Notes: a model not told the origin generated them from the letters alone. Shown: positions 20,469-29,962, counted from the stretch's first letter. The stretch: 64,000 bases of DNA from Pseudoalteromonas sp. MMG007 (GCF_018100985.1 NZ_JAGJEI010000012.1:62001-126000); one strand, 5' to 3'. Translations and numbers: made by a program.

Positions 20469-20679
20469 ATACACACTCGCTTAATTGAACTATCTATTTT
20501 TGAGGGTGGAAAAACGTGTTGATAACTAGACAAAAAATTCGCTATTTAATTGTTCTTGGCAATTGCTCCTGCATTGCTCTACTTTCTGCATTTATGCGGT
20601 CGTAAATGAAGATATTTTAACGCAGGTAGCAACACGCTTAGCCCCGCATAGTGATTAAGTATTATTGCAGATTGGCATA
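20469..20679. mobile_element. MITE-like element, copy 2 (about 211 bp)
   Basis: Shares with the element at 61540 the blocks CTCGCTTAATT, GGAAAAACGTGTT, CAAAAAATTCGCTATTTA, TTTTAACGCAG and GTGATTAAGTATTATT, and ends GATTGGCAT. It is longer because about 45 bases are inserted in the middle, and its left end is degraded. No coding capacity. The rest of the 20259-20820 gap shows no gene. Confidence 0.65.
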
Positions 20680-20820
20680 AGCAAATTACCATCAATAAAA
20701 TGCCTAACTTTTAGCTTAATTTTTGTTATTAAAGAAATTTATGCCAATTTTACTTTTGTATTTTTTATATTTTAAGCCACACTTAATTTATGCTTATAAA
20801 CCAAATAATGAATATACCTT

Positions 20821-21531
20821 GTGAAACCCTTTATTTACCTTTTATGCCTTACCTATTGCCTAGCCGCCGTAGCGCAAGATGACTACTTGGTGGTAACAGA
20901 GCTTGCTCCACCTAATCAAGAACTAGTTAATGGTGAAGTAGTGGGTGAAGGCACGCAGTTTATAAGGGATATTTTCGCCCAAGCCAAGCTAAAACCTAAT
21001 ATACAAATGTACCCTTGGGCAAGAGCATATAAAGTCGCTAAAGAGCTTAAAAACACGTTTATTTACAGCTTAGCACGCACTGAGAAACGCGAAGATTTAT
21101 TTTATTGGATAGGGCCTGTAGGACGCTTTGAGCTAGGATTTATTAGTTTATCGTCACGTAATGATATTGAAATCAACAGCACAGAGGGGGCAAAAAAATA
21201 CAAAATTGCGATGCAACGAAATGACTTTTCTACACAAACTTTAACTAAACTTGGTTTTGAAGTAGTACTTACATCAGATATACAAAAATCATACTCTTTA
21301 TTATTGGCAAAAAAAGTAGAATTAATTGTTGATGATCCTTTATACATGCAGCAAATGAGTGACTATTTAAAGCTAGAACCTGGGCACTTAAAATTCGTTT
21401 ATAAAATTGATGAGTTGACGATTGATGCCTACTTGGCGGCTAACAAAAAAACAGATATTCAACTAATTGAAGCCCTTCAAGCAGCATTCTTAGAAGTAAA
21501 AAAGAATAAAGCTCTCCCTTATAGTCACTAA
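20821..21531 (+). CDS. Periplasmic solute-binding-like protein
   Basis: 236 residues, GTG start at 20821, signal peptide MKPFIYLLCLTYCLAAVAQ. Mature protein has GEGTQFIRDIFAQAKLK, MYPWARAYKVAKE (a PWxRAY motif common in this branch of SBP_bac_3 proteins), FIYSLARTEKREDLFYWIGPV and VELIVDDPLYM. It differs from the pair at 4664 by this PWARAY branch. Ligand unknown; no ABC transporter genes adjacent. Convergent with a related gene two bases beyond its stop. Confidence 0.82.
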   Translation: MKPFIYLLCLTYCLAAVAQDDYLVVTELAPPNQELVNGEVVGEGTQFIRDIFAQAKLKPNIQMYPWARAYKVAKELKNTFIYSLARTEKREDLFYWIGPVGRFELGFISLSSRNDIEINSTEGAKKYKIAMQRNDFSTQTLTKLGFEVVLTSDIQKSYSLLLAKKVELIVDDPLYMQQMSDYLKLEPGHLKFVYKIDELTIDAYLAANKKTDIQLIEALQAAFLEVKKNKALPYSH

Positions 21532-21533
21532 CA

Positions 21534-22280
21534 TCAGCGCTTATATCGCTTTTTATAAGCTGAAAAGTTATCCTTCCTTTTAAGCTTTTCATACTCACTA
21601 TTAAAACGCGCTACAATGTAATTGGGTACTGATTTATTAAACGCAATGTAGTTGCCTGCTATTTCAGGTATTGGCAATTCCTGCAGTCTAACGACATCGT
21701 CCTCACTATACCCAAAAGGCGAAAGCTGATAACCAATGGTGTACTCTGAGCCTAAAATTAAGTCTATTTTACTATTTAAAAACAAGTGCATATATTGCTT
21801 TTCATCACCTATAGACAAAAGGTTTTTACCTGCTTCAAACCCTACTTTTTTGACTATCGATTCGTAAATATCCCCTCTTACAATAGCAAGTGAAAACTGC
21901 TTAGCTTCATTTAAGCTGTTCATTTTTAACTGAGTATTTTTTTTAAGTTTATAAAAAAATGTTTCACTGGATGCCAAAGGCCCTACCCAATTAAAAATAG
22001 GCGTTCTTTGGGACGTTTTAGCGATAGAAATAATACCTGAATGCTTTTCTTTTTGGACTAGGCTGTAAGCACGTTTCCAAGGAAGTATTTTAAATTCACA
22101 GATAATGTCTGACGCAATGCATACATCTTTTACAATATCGAGATTTATGCCAACAAGCTGACCCGCTTTGCTTTCAAAATTGTATGGTGAAAAGTGCTCA
22201 GTGTAGATCGTGAGCTTGAAATCTTCAGCCTGTACATAATGGCTGATAAATATAAAAACGAGTGTGAGGAAGGACTTAAT
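21534..22280 (-). CDS. Periplasmic solute-binding-like protein with apparent ATT start
   Basis: The frame is open from a TAA near 22325 to 21534 and has no ATG, GTG or TTG before the signal peptide. Reading from ATT 22280 gives a full protein of 248 codons: a signal peptide KSFLTLVFIFISHYVQA, then EDFKLTIYTEHFSPYNF, LPWKRAYSLVQ (the same PWxRAY motif as the convergent gene), SIAKTSQRTPIFNWVGPL and KIDLILGSEYTIGY. AGG lies ten bases upstream of ATT. Either a rare ATT start or an ATG mutated to ATT. The first ordinary codon, TTG 21977, would remove the signal peptide and a third of the domain. Confidence 0.7.
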   Translation of the reverse strand: MKSFLTLVFIFISHYVQAEDFKLTIYTEHFSPYNFESKAGQLVGINLDIVKDVCIASDIICEFKILPWKRAYSLVQKEKHSGIISIAKTSQRTPIFNWVGPLASSETFFYKLKKNTQLKMNSLNEAKQFSLAIVRGDIYESIVKKVGFEAGKNLLSIGDEKQYMHLFLNSKIDLILGSEYTIGYQLSPFGYSEDDVVRLQELPIPEIAGNYIAFNKSVPNYIVARFNSEYEKLKRKDNFSAYKKRYKR

Positions 22281-22350
22281 GATAACGATACCTACTGATG
22301 AACTTACATTAATAATAGGCGCAGCTTAGGTTGAGTCAAATTTCAGACAC

Positions 22351-22377
22351 AAAAAAAGCGCCTTAAGCGCTTTTTTT
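22351..22377 (-). terminator. Terminator of the cold-shock gene
   Basis: AAAAAAAGCGC-TTAAG-GCGCTTTTTTT, 21 bases past the stop codon on the minus strand. Confidence 0.9.
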
Positions 22378-22398
22378 CATTTTACTTAAAAAGTAAAA

Positions 22399-22608
22399 TT
22401 ATACAGCTGTGATGTTATCAGCTTGAGGACCTTTTTGACCTTGTGAAAGAGTGAACTCTACACGTTGGCCTTCAGCTAAAGTTTTGAAACCTTCGCTTTT
22501 GATTGCTGAGAAATGTGCGAAAACGTCTGGGCCATTTTCTTGCTCGATGAAACCAAAACCTTTAGACTCGTTGAACCACTTAACTGTACCTGATACGATG
22601 TTAGACAT
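22399..22608 (-). CDS. Cold-shock domain protein (CspA family)
   Basis: 69 residues forming one cold-shock domain, the usual length. RNA-binding motifs RNP1 (KGFGFIEQ) and RNP2 (DVFAHFSAI) are intact; begins [18 protein letters not shown]. It binds single-stranded RNA or DNA and melts mRNA structure. A strong sigma70 promoter at 22769-22796 implies a leader of about 150 bases, in keeping with leader-controlled csp genes. AGGA precedes the ATG. Which of the paralogues (A, C, D, E, G) it is cannot be told. Confidence 0.95.
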   Translation of the reverse strand: MSNIVSGTVKWFNESKGFGFIEQENGPDVFAHFSAIKSEGFKTLAEGQRVEFTLSQGQKGPQADNITAV

Positions 22609-22768
22609 TGTAATATCCTGATATAAAATAAAAAAATATGCTCATATGAGCGGGTGTAGCAAAAAATGAGATGGTACTTAAAAACTTCAGGACGGTACTA
22701 CAAGTATTACTTATACAACAACGAAATGGAGATTTATAAATTACATGCTTTCTTTCTAGCTGCGGCCC

Positions 22769-22796
22769 ACTATATAGAGTTCGAATATTTTGTCAA
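22769..22796 (-). promoter_or_regulatory. Sigma70 promoter of the cold-shock gene
   Basis: On the minus strand TTGACA (22791-22796), 16 bases, then TATAGT (22769-22774), close to consensus at both boxes. Transcription should begin near 22762, leaving a leader of about 150 bases with a GCTCATATGAGC palindrome near 22640. Confidence 0.8.
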
Positions 22797-22904
22797 GCAT
22801 TTATAACTAATTAAATAACGAGTGAATAGCTAACAGAGATAATATCAACTTTTAATGCACAAAAATAAGTAAGTATCTGTAATTACATTCAAAAGTTGGA
22901 ATAG

Positions 22905-24473
22905 CTAGAGTGAACCAGCTATTACACATCTATTGCGGCCATGGTTTTTAGCATAATAAAGTGCTTTATCGGCACACTTATAAACTTGGTCAATATCGTT
23001 ACTGTGATCTGGCCAAGTTGCTATACCTATCGAAATAGTAATGTAGCCAATAGTATCTATTTTTGAAGACTCGACGGTGGTGCGTAAGCGCTCCGCAATT
23101 GTATAAGCACTTTTACTGTCCTCGTTAGGTAGCACTAGCACAAATTCTTCACCGCCAATACGGGCTACAATATCGTCTTTTCTTGAGAGCTTTTTAATGA
23201 TGTCTGTTAAGTAAACAAGCGCTTCATCACCTTTATCATGGCCAAAGGTATCGTTTACGCGTTTAAAAAAATCGATATCTATTTCTAAAATAGCAAAGGG
23301 TGTTTGTTTAAACATAAGCTGGTTTAATAAACCATTTAGACTTCTTCGATTATGAGTGTTAGTTAGAGGATCTGTTTGCGCATCATGGCGAAGCTGCCCT
23401 ATTTGCATTTGTAATATATTAACCCCCTTTAGCATCGCCATTTTTAATCTATGACTTTCAAAGTACCAAGACTTAACCGCTTTTAGTTTGTCTAAGCTTT
23501 GAGGATCGTCAAGGGTGTCAGCATTGTCGGCTAAGCGCTTTAATGGCCTTGCAATAAAGTGCGCAAATAAGCCTATGAGTATAAATGTAATTAACGCCAT
23601 AGGGATCGTTTGCTTAACTACTTCAATAGTTAATACATCTAGTGATGAAAGCGTTAGTTTTAGAGGTCTTTGTGCCACTATGCCCCAACCAGAGGACGCA
23701 ACAGGTGCATAGCCTGCTAACATGGTTTTATTTTTACTATTAAGTACTTGCGACGCGCCTTTTTTGCCACTTAACGCAGCATCTACAACTGCATTACCAG
23801 TAACTAAAGAACCTATACGGTGTGCATCCGGGTGATACAAAATATATTTATTTGAGCTGACCACATATAAATAAGAGCCCCCTTCGTGATAATGCTGCTC
23901 TAAAAGGGCATTTAAAATATTTTTTTCTTTTAAATAAAGAGAGCCACCAATATAGCCTAAATAATTGCCCTCTAAATCAAATAGTGGATGCGATATAAAA
24001 ACAATTAAGTTGCCAGCTGCCGACATATACGGCTTACTAATTAACGGACGTTTCTTATTAGTGGCCTCAATTGCACCTGGCGTATTTATTGGTTGGCCAA
24101 TTATAGTAGCAAAGTGTGGAGAAGTAGCAGCAAGAATTCCATTAACGTTAACCACAACAGAATTAAAACTCTTTGTTTGAAGGTTTAACCGGGTTACTTC
24201 GCTATTTAGTAACTGCAGGTCATCTGTTTGATGTTCAATAACGTTAGCTGAATAAGCCAGTTGCTGAAGAGCCGACTCTAAAAAATTGTCAGTTGCGGAC
24301 GCTAGCTTTTGTGCATAAGCTAGGTTACTTCTAAGCGTAAATTTGGTCAGCTGCTCTTTTTGAACCTGATAAGTAGAGTAAAAACTTCCCACCAGTGTGC
24401 TCATTGCAGCAGAAAATGCGAGCAATAATATAAGAAACCTTAAATTTAAAGCAGGTAATAATTTTTTAATCAA
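22905..24473 (-). CDS. Membrane diguanylate cyclase with periplasmic Cache sensor
   Basis: About 522 residues. Membrane segment near 10-30 (FLILLLAFSAAMSTLVG), a periplasmic dCache-type region (about 35-280; PYMSAAGNLIVFISHPLFD, GYAPVASSGWGIVAQRP), a second membrane segment (ALITFILIGLFAHFIARPL, HAMP-like start), then a GGDEF domain. The active site is GGEEF (about 440-444) with DPLTNTHNRRSL at its start, so cyclic-di-GMP synthesis is expected. RKDD five residues before GGEEF is an RxxD inhibitory site. Start TTG 24473 follows GTGGAAGC by a good distance; the ATG at 24527 would add 18 residues without such a site. Confidence 0.92.
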   Translation of the reverse strand: MIKKLLPALNLRFLILLLAFSAAMSTLVGSFYSTYQVQKEQLTKFTLRSNLAYAQKLASATDNFLESALQQLAYSANVIEHQTDDLQLLNSEVTRLNLQTKSFNSVVVNVNGILAATSPHFATIIGQPINTPGAIEATNKKRPLISKPYMSAAGNLIVFISHPLFDLEGNYLGYIGGSLYLKEKNILNALLEQHYHEGGSYLYVVSSNKYILYHPDAHRIGSLVTGNAVVDAALSGKKGASQVLNSKNKTMLAGYAPVASSGWGIVAQRPLKLTLSSLDVLTIEVVKQTIPMALITFILIGLFAHFIARPLKRLADNADTLDDPQSLDKLKAVKSWYFESHRLKMAMLKGVNILQMQIGQLRHDAQTDPLTNTHNRRSLNGLLNQLMFKQTPFAILEIDIDFFKRVNDTFGHDKGDEALVYLTDIIKKLSRKDDIVARIGGEEFVLVLPNEDSKSAYTIAERLRTTVESSKIDTIGYITISIGIATWPDHSNDIDQVYKCADKALYYAKNHGRNRCVIAGSL

Positions 24474-24672
24474 AACGCTTCCACAACTCGTTATTAATAA
24501 CACTTTAAAGTGTAAAAAAGCCGTCAATTATAACTCTTAGCTGAATATTAAGCCATTAATTATACTATCTATACTTTACTAAAAATCGTTATCAATACGC
24601 GCTTTGCAGTTGCGCGTAAAAGTAGATAAGCTGCGTGTACTTATCTAATTTTATTTAGCTTTGGAGAATATT

Positions 24673-26535
24673 TTGCTAAATAAGTATGTTGTATCGTCTC
24701 TTGTTTTTTTATCTGGGTGCTTAATGCCATTACAATCTTCTTTTGCTAAATCAGCACTTTCTCTTGAACAGCAACTTGGCCAAAAGTTAATACTCGACTT
24801 TCGCTACTACTGTGAGCAAGGATCAAGTAAACAATGCCGTACCCCAATGACCAGCTTGCCAAGCGAGCTTGCTAATGTAGTAACAAAACACAATATTGGT
24901 GGTGTTATTTTATTTTCTGAAAATACACAATCAATTGAGCAAACGATTACGCTTAATACGCAGCTACAAACTGCAGCAAGCAAATCAAGCAGTAAGTTGC
25001 CGCTATTTATTTCAATAGATCAGGAGGGCGGACGCGTAGCACGTTTACCTCGCGATGTAGCGACCTCCTTTACAGGTAATATGTCGATTGGCGCAACCTA
25101 CAAAAAGCACGGTATTGAATTCGCAACTAAAACGGCAACAGTCATAGCAAAAGAACTTGCATCATTAGGAGTTAATGTTAATTACGCGCCTACTGTTGAT
25201 GTAAATATGAATCCAGACAACCCTGTAATAAATGTTCGATCCTTTGGTGAAAACCCGACACTGGTTGGCAAATTAGGTGCAGCTCAAGTTGCTGGCTTTG
25301 AAAGTAACGGCGTTATTACCTCTTTAAAGCATTTTCCTGGACATGGTGATACAAGTGTCGATAGCCATACAGGGCTACCCCAAGTAAACCATTCAAAAGA
25401 GGTTATTTACGAGCAAGATCTTGCGCCGTTTAAACATATTATCGCCAAGCAAAACCCTGGTATGATAATGACTGCACATATTCAATACCCGCAACTCGAT
25501 AGCAGTACCTTTATAAGTATTGATGGTAAAGCCATGATTAAACCAGCCACTATGTCACGCACTATTATTACTGATATTTTGCGAGACGAGCTTAACTATC
25601 AAGGGGTCGTGGTTACAGATGCGCTTGATATGGCGGGTATTAGCCACTTCTTTACGCCAACTCAAGCGGTTATTAATACCTTTGCGGCAGGTGTTGATAT
25701 AGCACTTATGCCTATAGAGATAAGAACACCCGATGATTTGAACAAGCTAGACTTTTTAATTAAAGAGCTGGTAGCCGCTGTAAAATCAAAACAACTCGAT
25801 GAGCACGAAATAGCACAATCTGCGAAGCGTATTACCACTTTAAAAAGTAAATTTAAGCTAAGCACTAATTTTGATCCTATTACCGCGCTTATTAATGCAA
25901 AGCAGATTATTGGCAGCAAAGCTCACCGTACAGTAGAAACAGAGCTTGCAGTGGCGGCTATTACACTAGTAAAAAATACAGATAGCACCTTGCCACTAAA
26001 ACTAAAAAATACGCAGCGTGTGCATATTATTATGCCCGACACACGTAAATGTATGGCGATGCAGCAAGCACTTGAAGCTATCAGCGAAAAAGTATTAACT
26101 TATACCTGTAGTAGCTTACAAGGGTTTGATCCCGAACAAGCTAGCAAGCAAATAAATTCGGCTGATGTAATTATTGCTGCAAATGCCACACCTAATCAAA
26201 GTGCAGTAGAGATTGGCGGAATGGACGATTTAAAAGATGACCCTAATTTTGCTCTTAGTACTGCACAACAACCTCAAGCGCTTGAGTCATTATTAAAAAT
26301 AGCTAAGCAAAGTAATAAAAGTACCGTGTTTATTAGTTTAAGGGCGCCGTACGATATTGCTACATATGGTGAATATGCTCAGGCAGTGCTTGCATCATAC
26401 GCGTACAATATTGATATAGATAAAAACGAGAGAGTTTCTGGCCCCGCTTTTACAGCGTTAGCAAAAGTATTACTTGGTAAAGAGCAAGCAAATGGCGTTT
26501 TACCTGTCACAATCAAACCGCAAAAGGCGCACTAA
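24673..26535 (+). CDS. Glycoside hydrolase family 3 lipoprotein (NagZ-like)
   Basis: About 620 residues. TTG 24673 is preferred to TTG 24661, because GGAG lies six bases ahead of it. The N-terminus is a lipoprotein signal with lipobox LSGC. Then a GH3 barrel: FISIDQEGGRVARLP, NYAPTVDVN, SLKHFPGHGDTSVDSHTGLP (the NagZ-type His/Asp acid-base loop, about 219-236) and VVTDALDMAGI with nucleophile Asp about 316. A C-terminal domain of 250 residues follows, longer than NagZ of E. coli. Expected to remove N-acetylglucosamine from peptidoglycan or chitin fragments in the periplasm. pxpA starts one base after its stop. Confidence 0.9.
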   Translation: MLNKYVVSSLVFLSGCLMPLQSSFAKSALSLEQQLGQKLILDFRYYCEQGSSKQCRTPMTSLPSELANVVTKHNIGGVILFSENTQSIEQTITLNTQLQTAASKSSSKLPLFISIDQEGGRVARLPRDVATSFTGNMSIGATYKKHGIEFATKTATVIAKELASLGVNVNYAPTVDVNMNPDNPVINVRSFGENPTLVGKLGAAQVAGFESNGVITSLKHFPGHGDTSVDSHTGLPQVNHSKEVIYEQDLAPFKHIIAKQNPGMIMTAHIQYPQLDSSTFISIDGKAMIKPATMSRTIITDILRDELNYQGVVVTDALDMAGISHFFTPTQAVINTFAAGVDIALMPIEIRTPDDLNKLDFLIKELVAAVKSKQLDEHEIAQSAKRITTLKSKFKLSTNFDPITALINAKQIIGSKAHRTVETELAVAAITLVKNTDSTLPLKLKNTQRVHIIMPDTRKCMAMQQALEAISEKVLTYTCSSLQGFDPEQASKQINSADVIIAANATPNQSAVEIGGMDDLKDDPNFALSTAQQPQALESLLKIAKQSNKSTVFISLRAPYDIATYGEYAQAVLASYAYNIDIDKNERVSGPAFTALAKVLLGKEQANGVLPVTIKPQKAH

Positions 26536-26536
26536 C

Positions 26537-27271
26537 ATGAAACTAAATTGCGATTTAGGCGAAAGTTTTGGTTCATGGAACATGGGGCTAGACGATGATG
26601 TAATGCCGCATATTAATATGGCTAACATTGCATGTGGGTTTCATGCAGGTGACGCTGATGTAATAGCTAAAACTCTTAAACTTGCTAAGCAGCATAAGGT
26701 ACAAATTGGTGCTCACCCTAGCTACCCTGATTTACAGGGTTTTGGTAGGCGCTCAATGAACCTTAGCGAAGTAGAACTTACTAATTGCCTGCATTATCAA
26801 ATAGCGGCTCTTGAGGGGATGGCAAAAGTGCATGGTTTAACGCTTAGTTACGTTAAACCCCATGGCGCACTTTATAACGACATGATGGCTGATGAGCAAA
26901 TATTACAAGCGGTTATACATGCTATTGCCAACTACCCTAGCCAATTAAAATTAATGATTTTAGCCACAAGTAGTGCTCACGAGCATATTAAAAAAGCAAA
27001 AGAGCAAAACGTAGAACTAATACTCGAAGCCTTCGCCGATAGGCAGTACACCGATGACGGACATTTAGTATCACGAACGCTTGAAGGTAGCGTTCACAAT
27101 AAAGCGGCATTATTAAAGCAAGTAACTCAGCTTTTATCTGATGGTAGCGTAACAACTCGCTCAGGAAAAAAACTAACGCTCAACGCACATAGCTTATGTG
27201 TACATGGCGACAACTCAGACGGCATAGCGCTTATTAAAGATATTAAATCACTGTGCGAATCAGCTGACTAA
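26537..27271 (+). CDS. pxpA: 5-oxoprolinase subunit A (LamB/YcsF family)
   Basis: 244 residues starting MKLNCDLGESFGSW, the conserved family start; the open frame extends to 26474 inside the GH3 gene but ATG 26537 is clearly right. Further motifs IACGFHAGD, GAHPSYPDLQGFGRR, YVKPHGALYND and DRQYTDDGHLVSR. PxpA works with PxpB and PxpC to hydrolyse 5-oxoproline to glutamate with ATP. No pxpB or pxpC is in the window, so they must be elsewhere if the enzyme is complete. One base separates it from the GH3 gene. Confidence 0.93.
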   Translation: MKLNCDLGESFGSWNMGLDDDVMPHINMANIACGFHAGDADVIAKTLKLAKQHKVQIGAHPSYPDLQGFGRRSMNLSEVELTNCLHYQIAALEGMAKVHGLTLSYVKPHGALYNDMMADEQILQAVIHAIANYPSQLKLMILATSSAHEHIKKAKEQNVELILEAFADRQYTDDGHLVSRTLEGSVHNKAALLKQVTQLLSDGSVTTRSGKKLTLNAHSLCVHGDNSDGIALIKDIKSLCESAD

Positions 27272-27296
27272 GTCTTTACAGTACCTTTAATTGAAG

Positions 27297-27315
27297 CTGT
27301 AAACCCCCTTTACAG
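27297..27315. repeat. Dispersed palindrome TGTAAA-N5-TTTACA, copy 1
   Basis: CTGTAAACCCCCTTTACAG, extended to AAG...CTT on both sides (25 bases). Located 25 bases after pxpA and about 110 before the S9 peptidase start. Could be an operator or a hairpin with a C5 loop. Confidence 0.7.
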
Positions 27316-27423
27316 CTTAACTCATAGAGTTTTATAAGAGCTTCACCGCATCCCCCTTTTAATCCCTAAGCAGCTATCATATAAATACATTTAGAATGAT
27401 AAAAACCACAACAGGGACCATAA

Positions 27424-29454
27424 ATGAAAAAGTTTTTAGCGCTTAGCCTTAGTAGTAGCCTCGTTTTAGGATGTAGTAGTTTAGCCTACGCAGAAGAAAA
27501 CACACTGCAATTACAAGACGTATTCAATTTAGAATATGCCAATCAAATAGATATTACAGAAGACGGTAAAACGGTTTATTTTGTGCGTAACCGCATGGAT
27601 ATAAAAACCGACCGTAAAGTAAGTAATATTTGGTCTGTTGATTATAAAACTAAGCAAATGCAGCCATTAACTTCTGGCGTGCATATGGATTACTCGCCGG
27701 TACTTTCTCCAGATGGTCAGCGCCTTGCTTTTATATCTACCCGCGATGGCAGTAGCCAAATTTATATGAAATGGCTAAAAACCGGTGCAATAGCAAAAAT
27801 TAGTAACTTAACAAGCTCCCCTCGTGCTATTTCATGGAGCCCAGATTCAAGCCAGCTTGTTTTTAGCATGTTTGTTCCAAGCAACTCTTCGGCGCCAGTA
27901 AGCTTACCGGGAAAGCCAAAAGGTGCAACGTGGGCAGAGCCTGCTAAGTTTATTGACGATGTTTACTATCGAGCAGATGGTGGCGGTTATACGCAAAAAG
28001 GATTTAGCCAGCTTTTTGCCATAGATGCCAACGGTGGGAATGCACAACAACTCACAAATGATGAGTTTGATAACGCTGGCAATGTTAGTTTTAGTAAAGA
28101 CGGTAAATCTCTTTATTTTTCAGCAAACAGACACGAGCAAAACTTACTTAAACCAACCAATAGCGAAGTGTATAAACTTAATTTAAGCACTTTAGCAATT
28201 GAGCCAATCACTGATAGAAATGGTCCCGACCAGCAGCCTAAAGTATCGCCTGATGGTCGTTACTTAGCATACACAGGGTATGATGATAAACGTACAAATT
28301 ACGAAAACACTCAGCTTTATATTCGTGATTTAAAAACGGGTGATACAAAAAGTTTAACTCCTAATTTTGATAGAAGCGTGAGCCAAATTAAATGGAGTGC
28401 TAACTCAAAAGGGGTTTACTTTAGTTACGCCGATGAAGGCCAAACAGCCCTTGCCTATCAGCCTCGTAGCGGTAAACGTAAAGTGCTCACCGAGCAAATA
28501 GGCAGCGTTGCGTTTGGTCGTCCTTATTCAGGAGGGGATTTTGATATTAGTGAAGATGGTGATATTGCTTTTACCCTTGCAGACATCCAACGCCCGGCAG
28601 ATGTAGCTAAAGTTAAGCGCGGCAAAGCTGAGCGCTTAACAAACTTAAATGCGGATGCACTCGACACCAAACAATTAGCCAAAGTTGAAGAAATCTGGGT
28701 TAAATCTAGCCACGATGAGCTGCCTATTCAGGGCTGGATTGCGTACCCGCCTGAGTTTGATAGTAATAAAGAATACCCACTAATACTAGAGATACATGGA
28801 GGCCCTGTCGCTAATTATGGCCCTCATTTTAGTGCTGAAATACAGTTATTTGCTGCAAAAGGAAATGTAGTTTTATACATGAACCCTCGCGGGAGTGACT
28901 CATACGGTAAAGAGTTTGCTCAAACCATACACCATAATTACCCTAGCAACGATTTTGATGATTTAATGACTGGCGTTGATGCAGTAATAGCAAAAGGCTT
29001 TATTGATGAGTCTAAATTATTTGTAACCGGTGGCTCTGGCGGTGGTGTACTAACAGCATGGATTGTAGGCCACACTGACCGCTTTGCAGCTGCAGTGGTT
29101 GCTAAACCTGTTATTAATTGGATCAGCTTTGTACTAACTGCTGACTTTTATCCATTTTTTGCTGATTACTGGTTTCCAGGTAAGCCATGGGAACATATTG
29201 AGCACTACATGAAGCGCTCACCAATAAGCTACGTAGGTAATGTAACCACACCAACCATGTTGCTTACTGGAGAATCTGACTACCGTACACCAATATCAGA
29301 AACTGAGCAGTTTTATCAAGCGTTAAAACTACAGGGTGTTGATACAGCAATGGTGCGTATTCCTAATGCATCTCACGGAATTACTACACGCCCATCTAAC
29401 TTAATGACCAAAGTTGCGTATATTCAATGGTGGTTTGATAAGCACACTAAATAA
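27424..29454 (+). CDS. S9 family serine peptidase (acylaminoacyl/dipeptidyl type)
   Basis: 676 residues. Signal sequence to about residue 25; LVLGC resembles a lipobox, so it may be a lipoprotein. Residues about 40-410 form WD40-like beta-propeller repeats (YSPVLSPDGQRLAFIST, QQPKVSPDGRYLAYTG). The C-terminal alpha/beta-hydrolase has the catalytic triad Ser538 (TGGSGGGVLTAW), Asp619 (GESDYRTP) and His651 (NASHGI). The family cleaves short or N-blocked peptides, here in the periplasm. Located downstream of a cell-wall-recycling-like GH3 and PxpA, consistent with amino-acid or peptide scavenging, though a palindrome at 27297 separates them. Confidence 0.92.
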   Translation: MKKFLALSLSSSLVLGCSSLAYAEENTLQLQDVFNLEYANQIDITEDGKTVYFVRNRMDIKTDRKVSNIWSVDYKTKQMQPLTSGVHMDYSPVLSPDGQRLAFISTRDGSSQIYMKWLKTGAIAKISNLTSSPRAISWSPDSSQLVFSMFVPSNSSAPVSLPGKPKGATWAEPAKFIDDVYYRADGGGYTQKGFSQLFAIDANGGNAQQLTNDEFDNAGNVSFSKDGKSLYFSANRHEQNLLKPTNSEVYKLNLSTLAIEPITDRNGPDQQPKVSPDGRYLAYTGYDDKRTNYENTQLYIRDLKTGDTKSLTPNFDRSVSQIKWSANSKGVYFSYADEGQTALAYQPRSGKRKVLTEQIGSVAFGRPYSGGDFDISEDGDIAFTLADIQRPADVAKVKRGKAERLTNLNADALDTKQLAKVEEIWVKSSHDELPIQGWIAYPPEFDSNKEYPLILEIHGGPVANYGPHFSAEIQLFAAKGNVVLYMNPRGSDSYGKEFAQTIHHNYPSNDFDDLMTGVDAVIAKGFIDESKLFVTGGSGGGVLTAWIVGHTDRFAAAVVAKPVINWISFVLTADFYPFFADYWFPGKPWEHIEHYMKRSPISYVGNVTTPTMLLTGESDYRTPISETEQFYQALKLQGVDTAMVRIPNASHGITTRPSNLMTKVAYIQWWFDKHTK

Positions 29455-29488
29455 CCTAATTTTAAAATAATAAATCTATAGCTCAAAT

Positions 29489-29515
29489 AAAAGCCACTTT
29501 AAATAAGTGGCTTTT
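29489..29515 (+). terminator. Terminator after the S9 peptidase
   Basis: AAAGCCACTT-TAAAT-AAGTGGCTTTT followed by ATATTT. Confidence 0.82.
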
Positions 29516-29539
29516 ATATTTACTGCTGTAGCATTAAAA

Positions 29540-29558
29540 CTGTAAACCCCCTTTACAG
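29540..29558. repeat. Dispersed palindrome TGTAAA-N5-TTTACA, copy 2
   Basis: CTGTAAACCCCCTTTACAG flanked by AAAA and TTTT, so the palindrome extends to 27 bases. The flanks differ from copy 1 yet stay self-complementary. Confidence 0.7.
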
Positions 29559-29597
29559 TTTTATGGCAGACAAATATCGGACTTAGCCAAAACTTCA

Positions 29598-29930
29598 GTT
29601 AGTAAAATTTCGGTTTATACTATTTTAACTAGTTTGAGTTAGTAAAAAAGCGGTTTGAGCCACTGTTTATAACCTCTCAGTTAGTAAAATTTTGTTTTAT
29701 AGTTAAAAGAAGTTAGTAAAAAATCGGTTTATAAAACGCATCAAATCTTCCTATAAATCTAAAATCAGTAACTTATCGGCTTTTTAATGCCCAAGAAAGG
29801 CCCTTTACGGTAAAAATTAGCGTAAAAAATGCGTTTTACACCGTGTTAGTTAAACTCTGATCTGTAAATTTACTCAGGTAGTTAAATCGTGATCCAAAAT
29901 AATTTGGTTAGTTAAACTATGATCTGTAAC
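29598..29930 (+). repeat. Cluster of seven GTTAGT(T)AAA repeats
   Basis: Four units of GTTAGTAAAA-N3-CGGTTT type begin at 29598, 29638, 29680 and 29712, then three of GTTAGTTAAA followed by TGATC type near 29845, 29878 and 29907. All point the same way, spaced about 30-42 bases apart within each group. The spacers are AT-rich and not conserved. There is no open frame here. The cluster fills the gap between the convergent S9 peptidase and aceA genes. Confidence 0.72.
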
Positions 29931-29962
29931 TATGCCTTCAATGACCTAACTTTATTTAAAAT

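Noticed and set aside
29598..29930. GTTAGTAAAA cluster as a CRISPR array or replication-origin iterons
   Set aside because: Spacers vary in length with no fixed repeat size, repeats are degenerate, and no rep or cas gene is near. Retained only as a repeat cluster.
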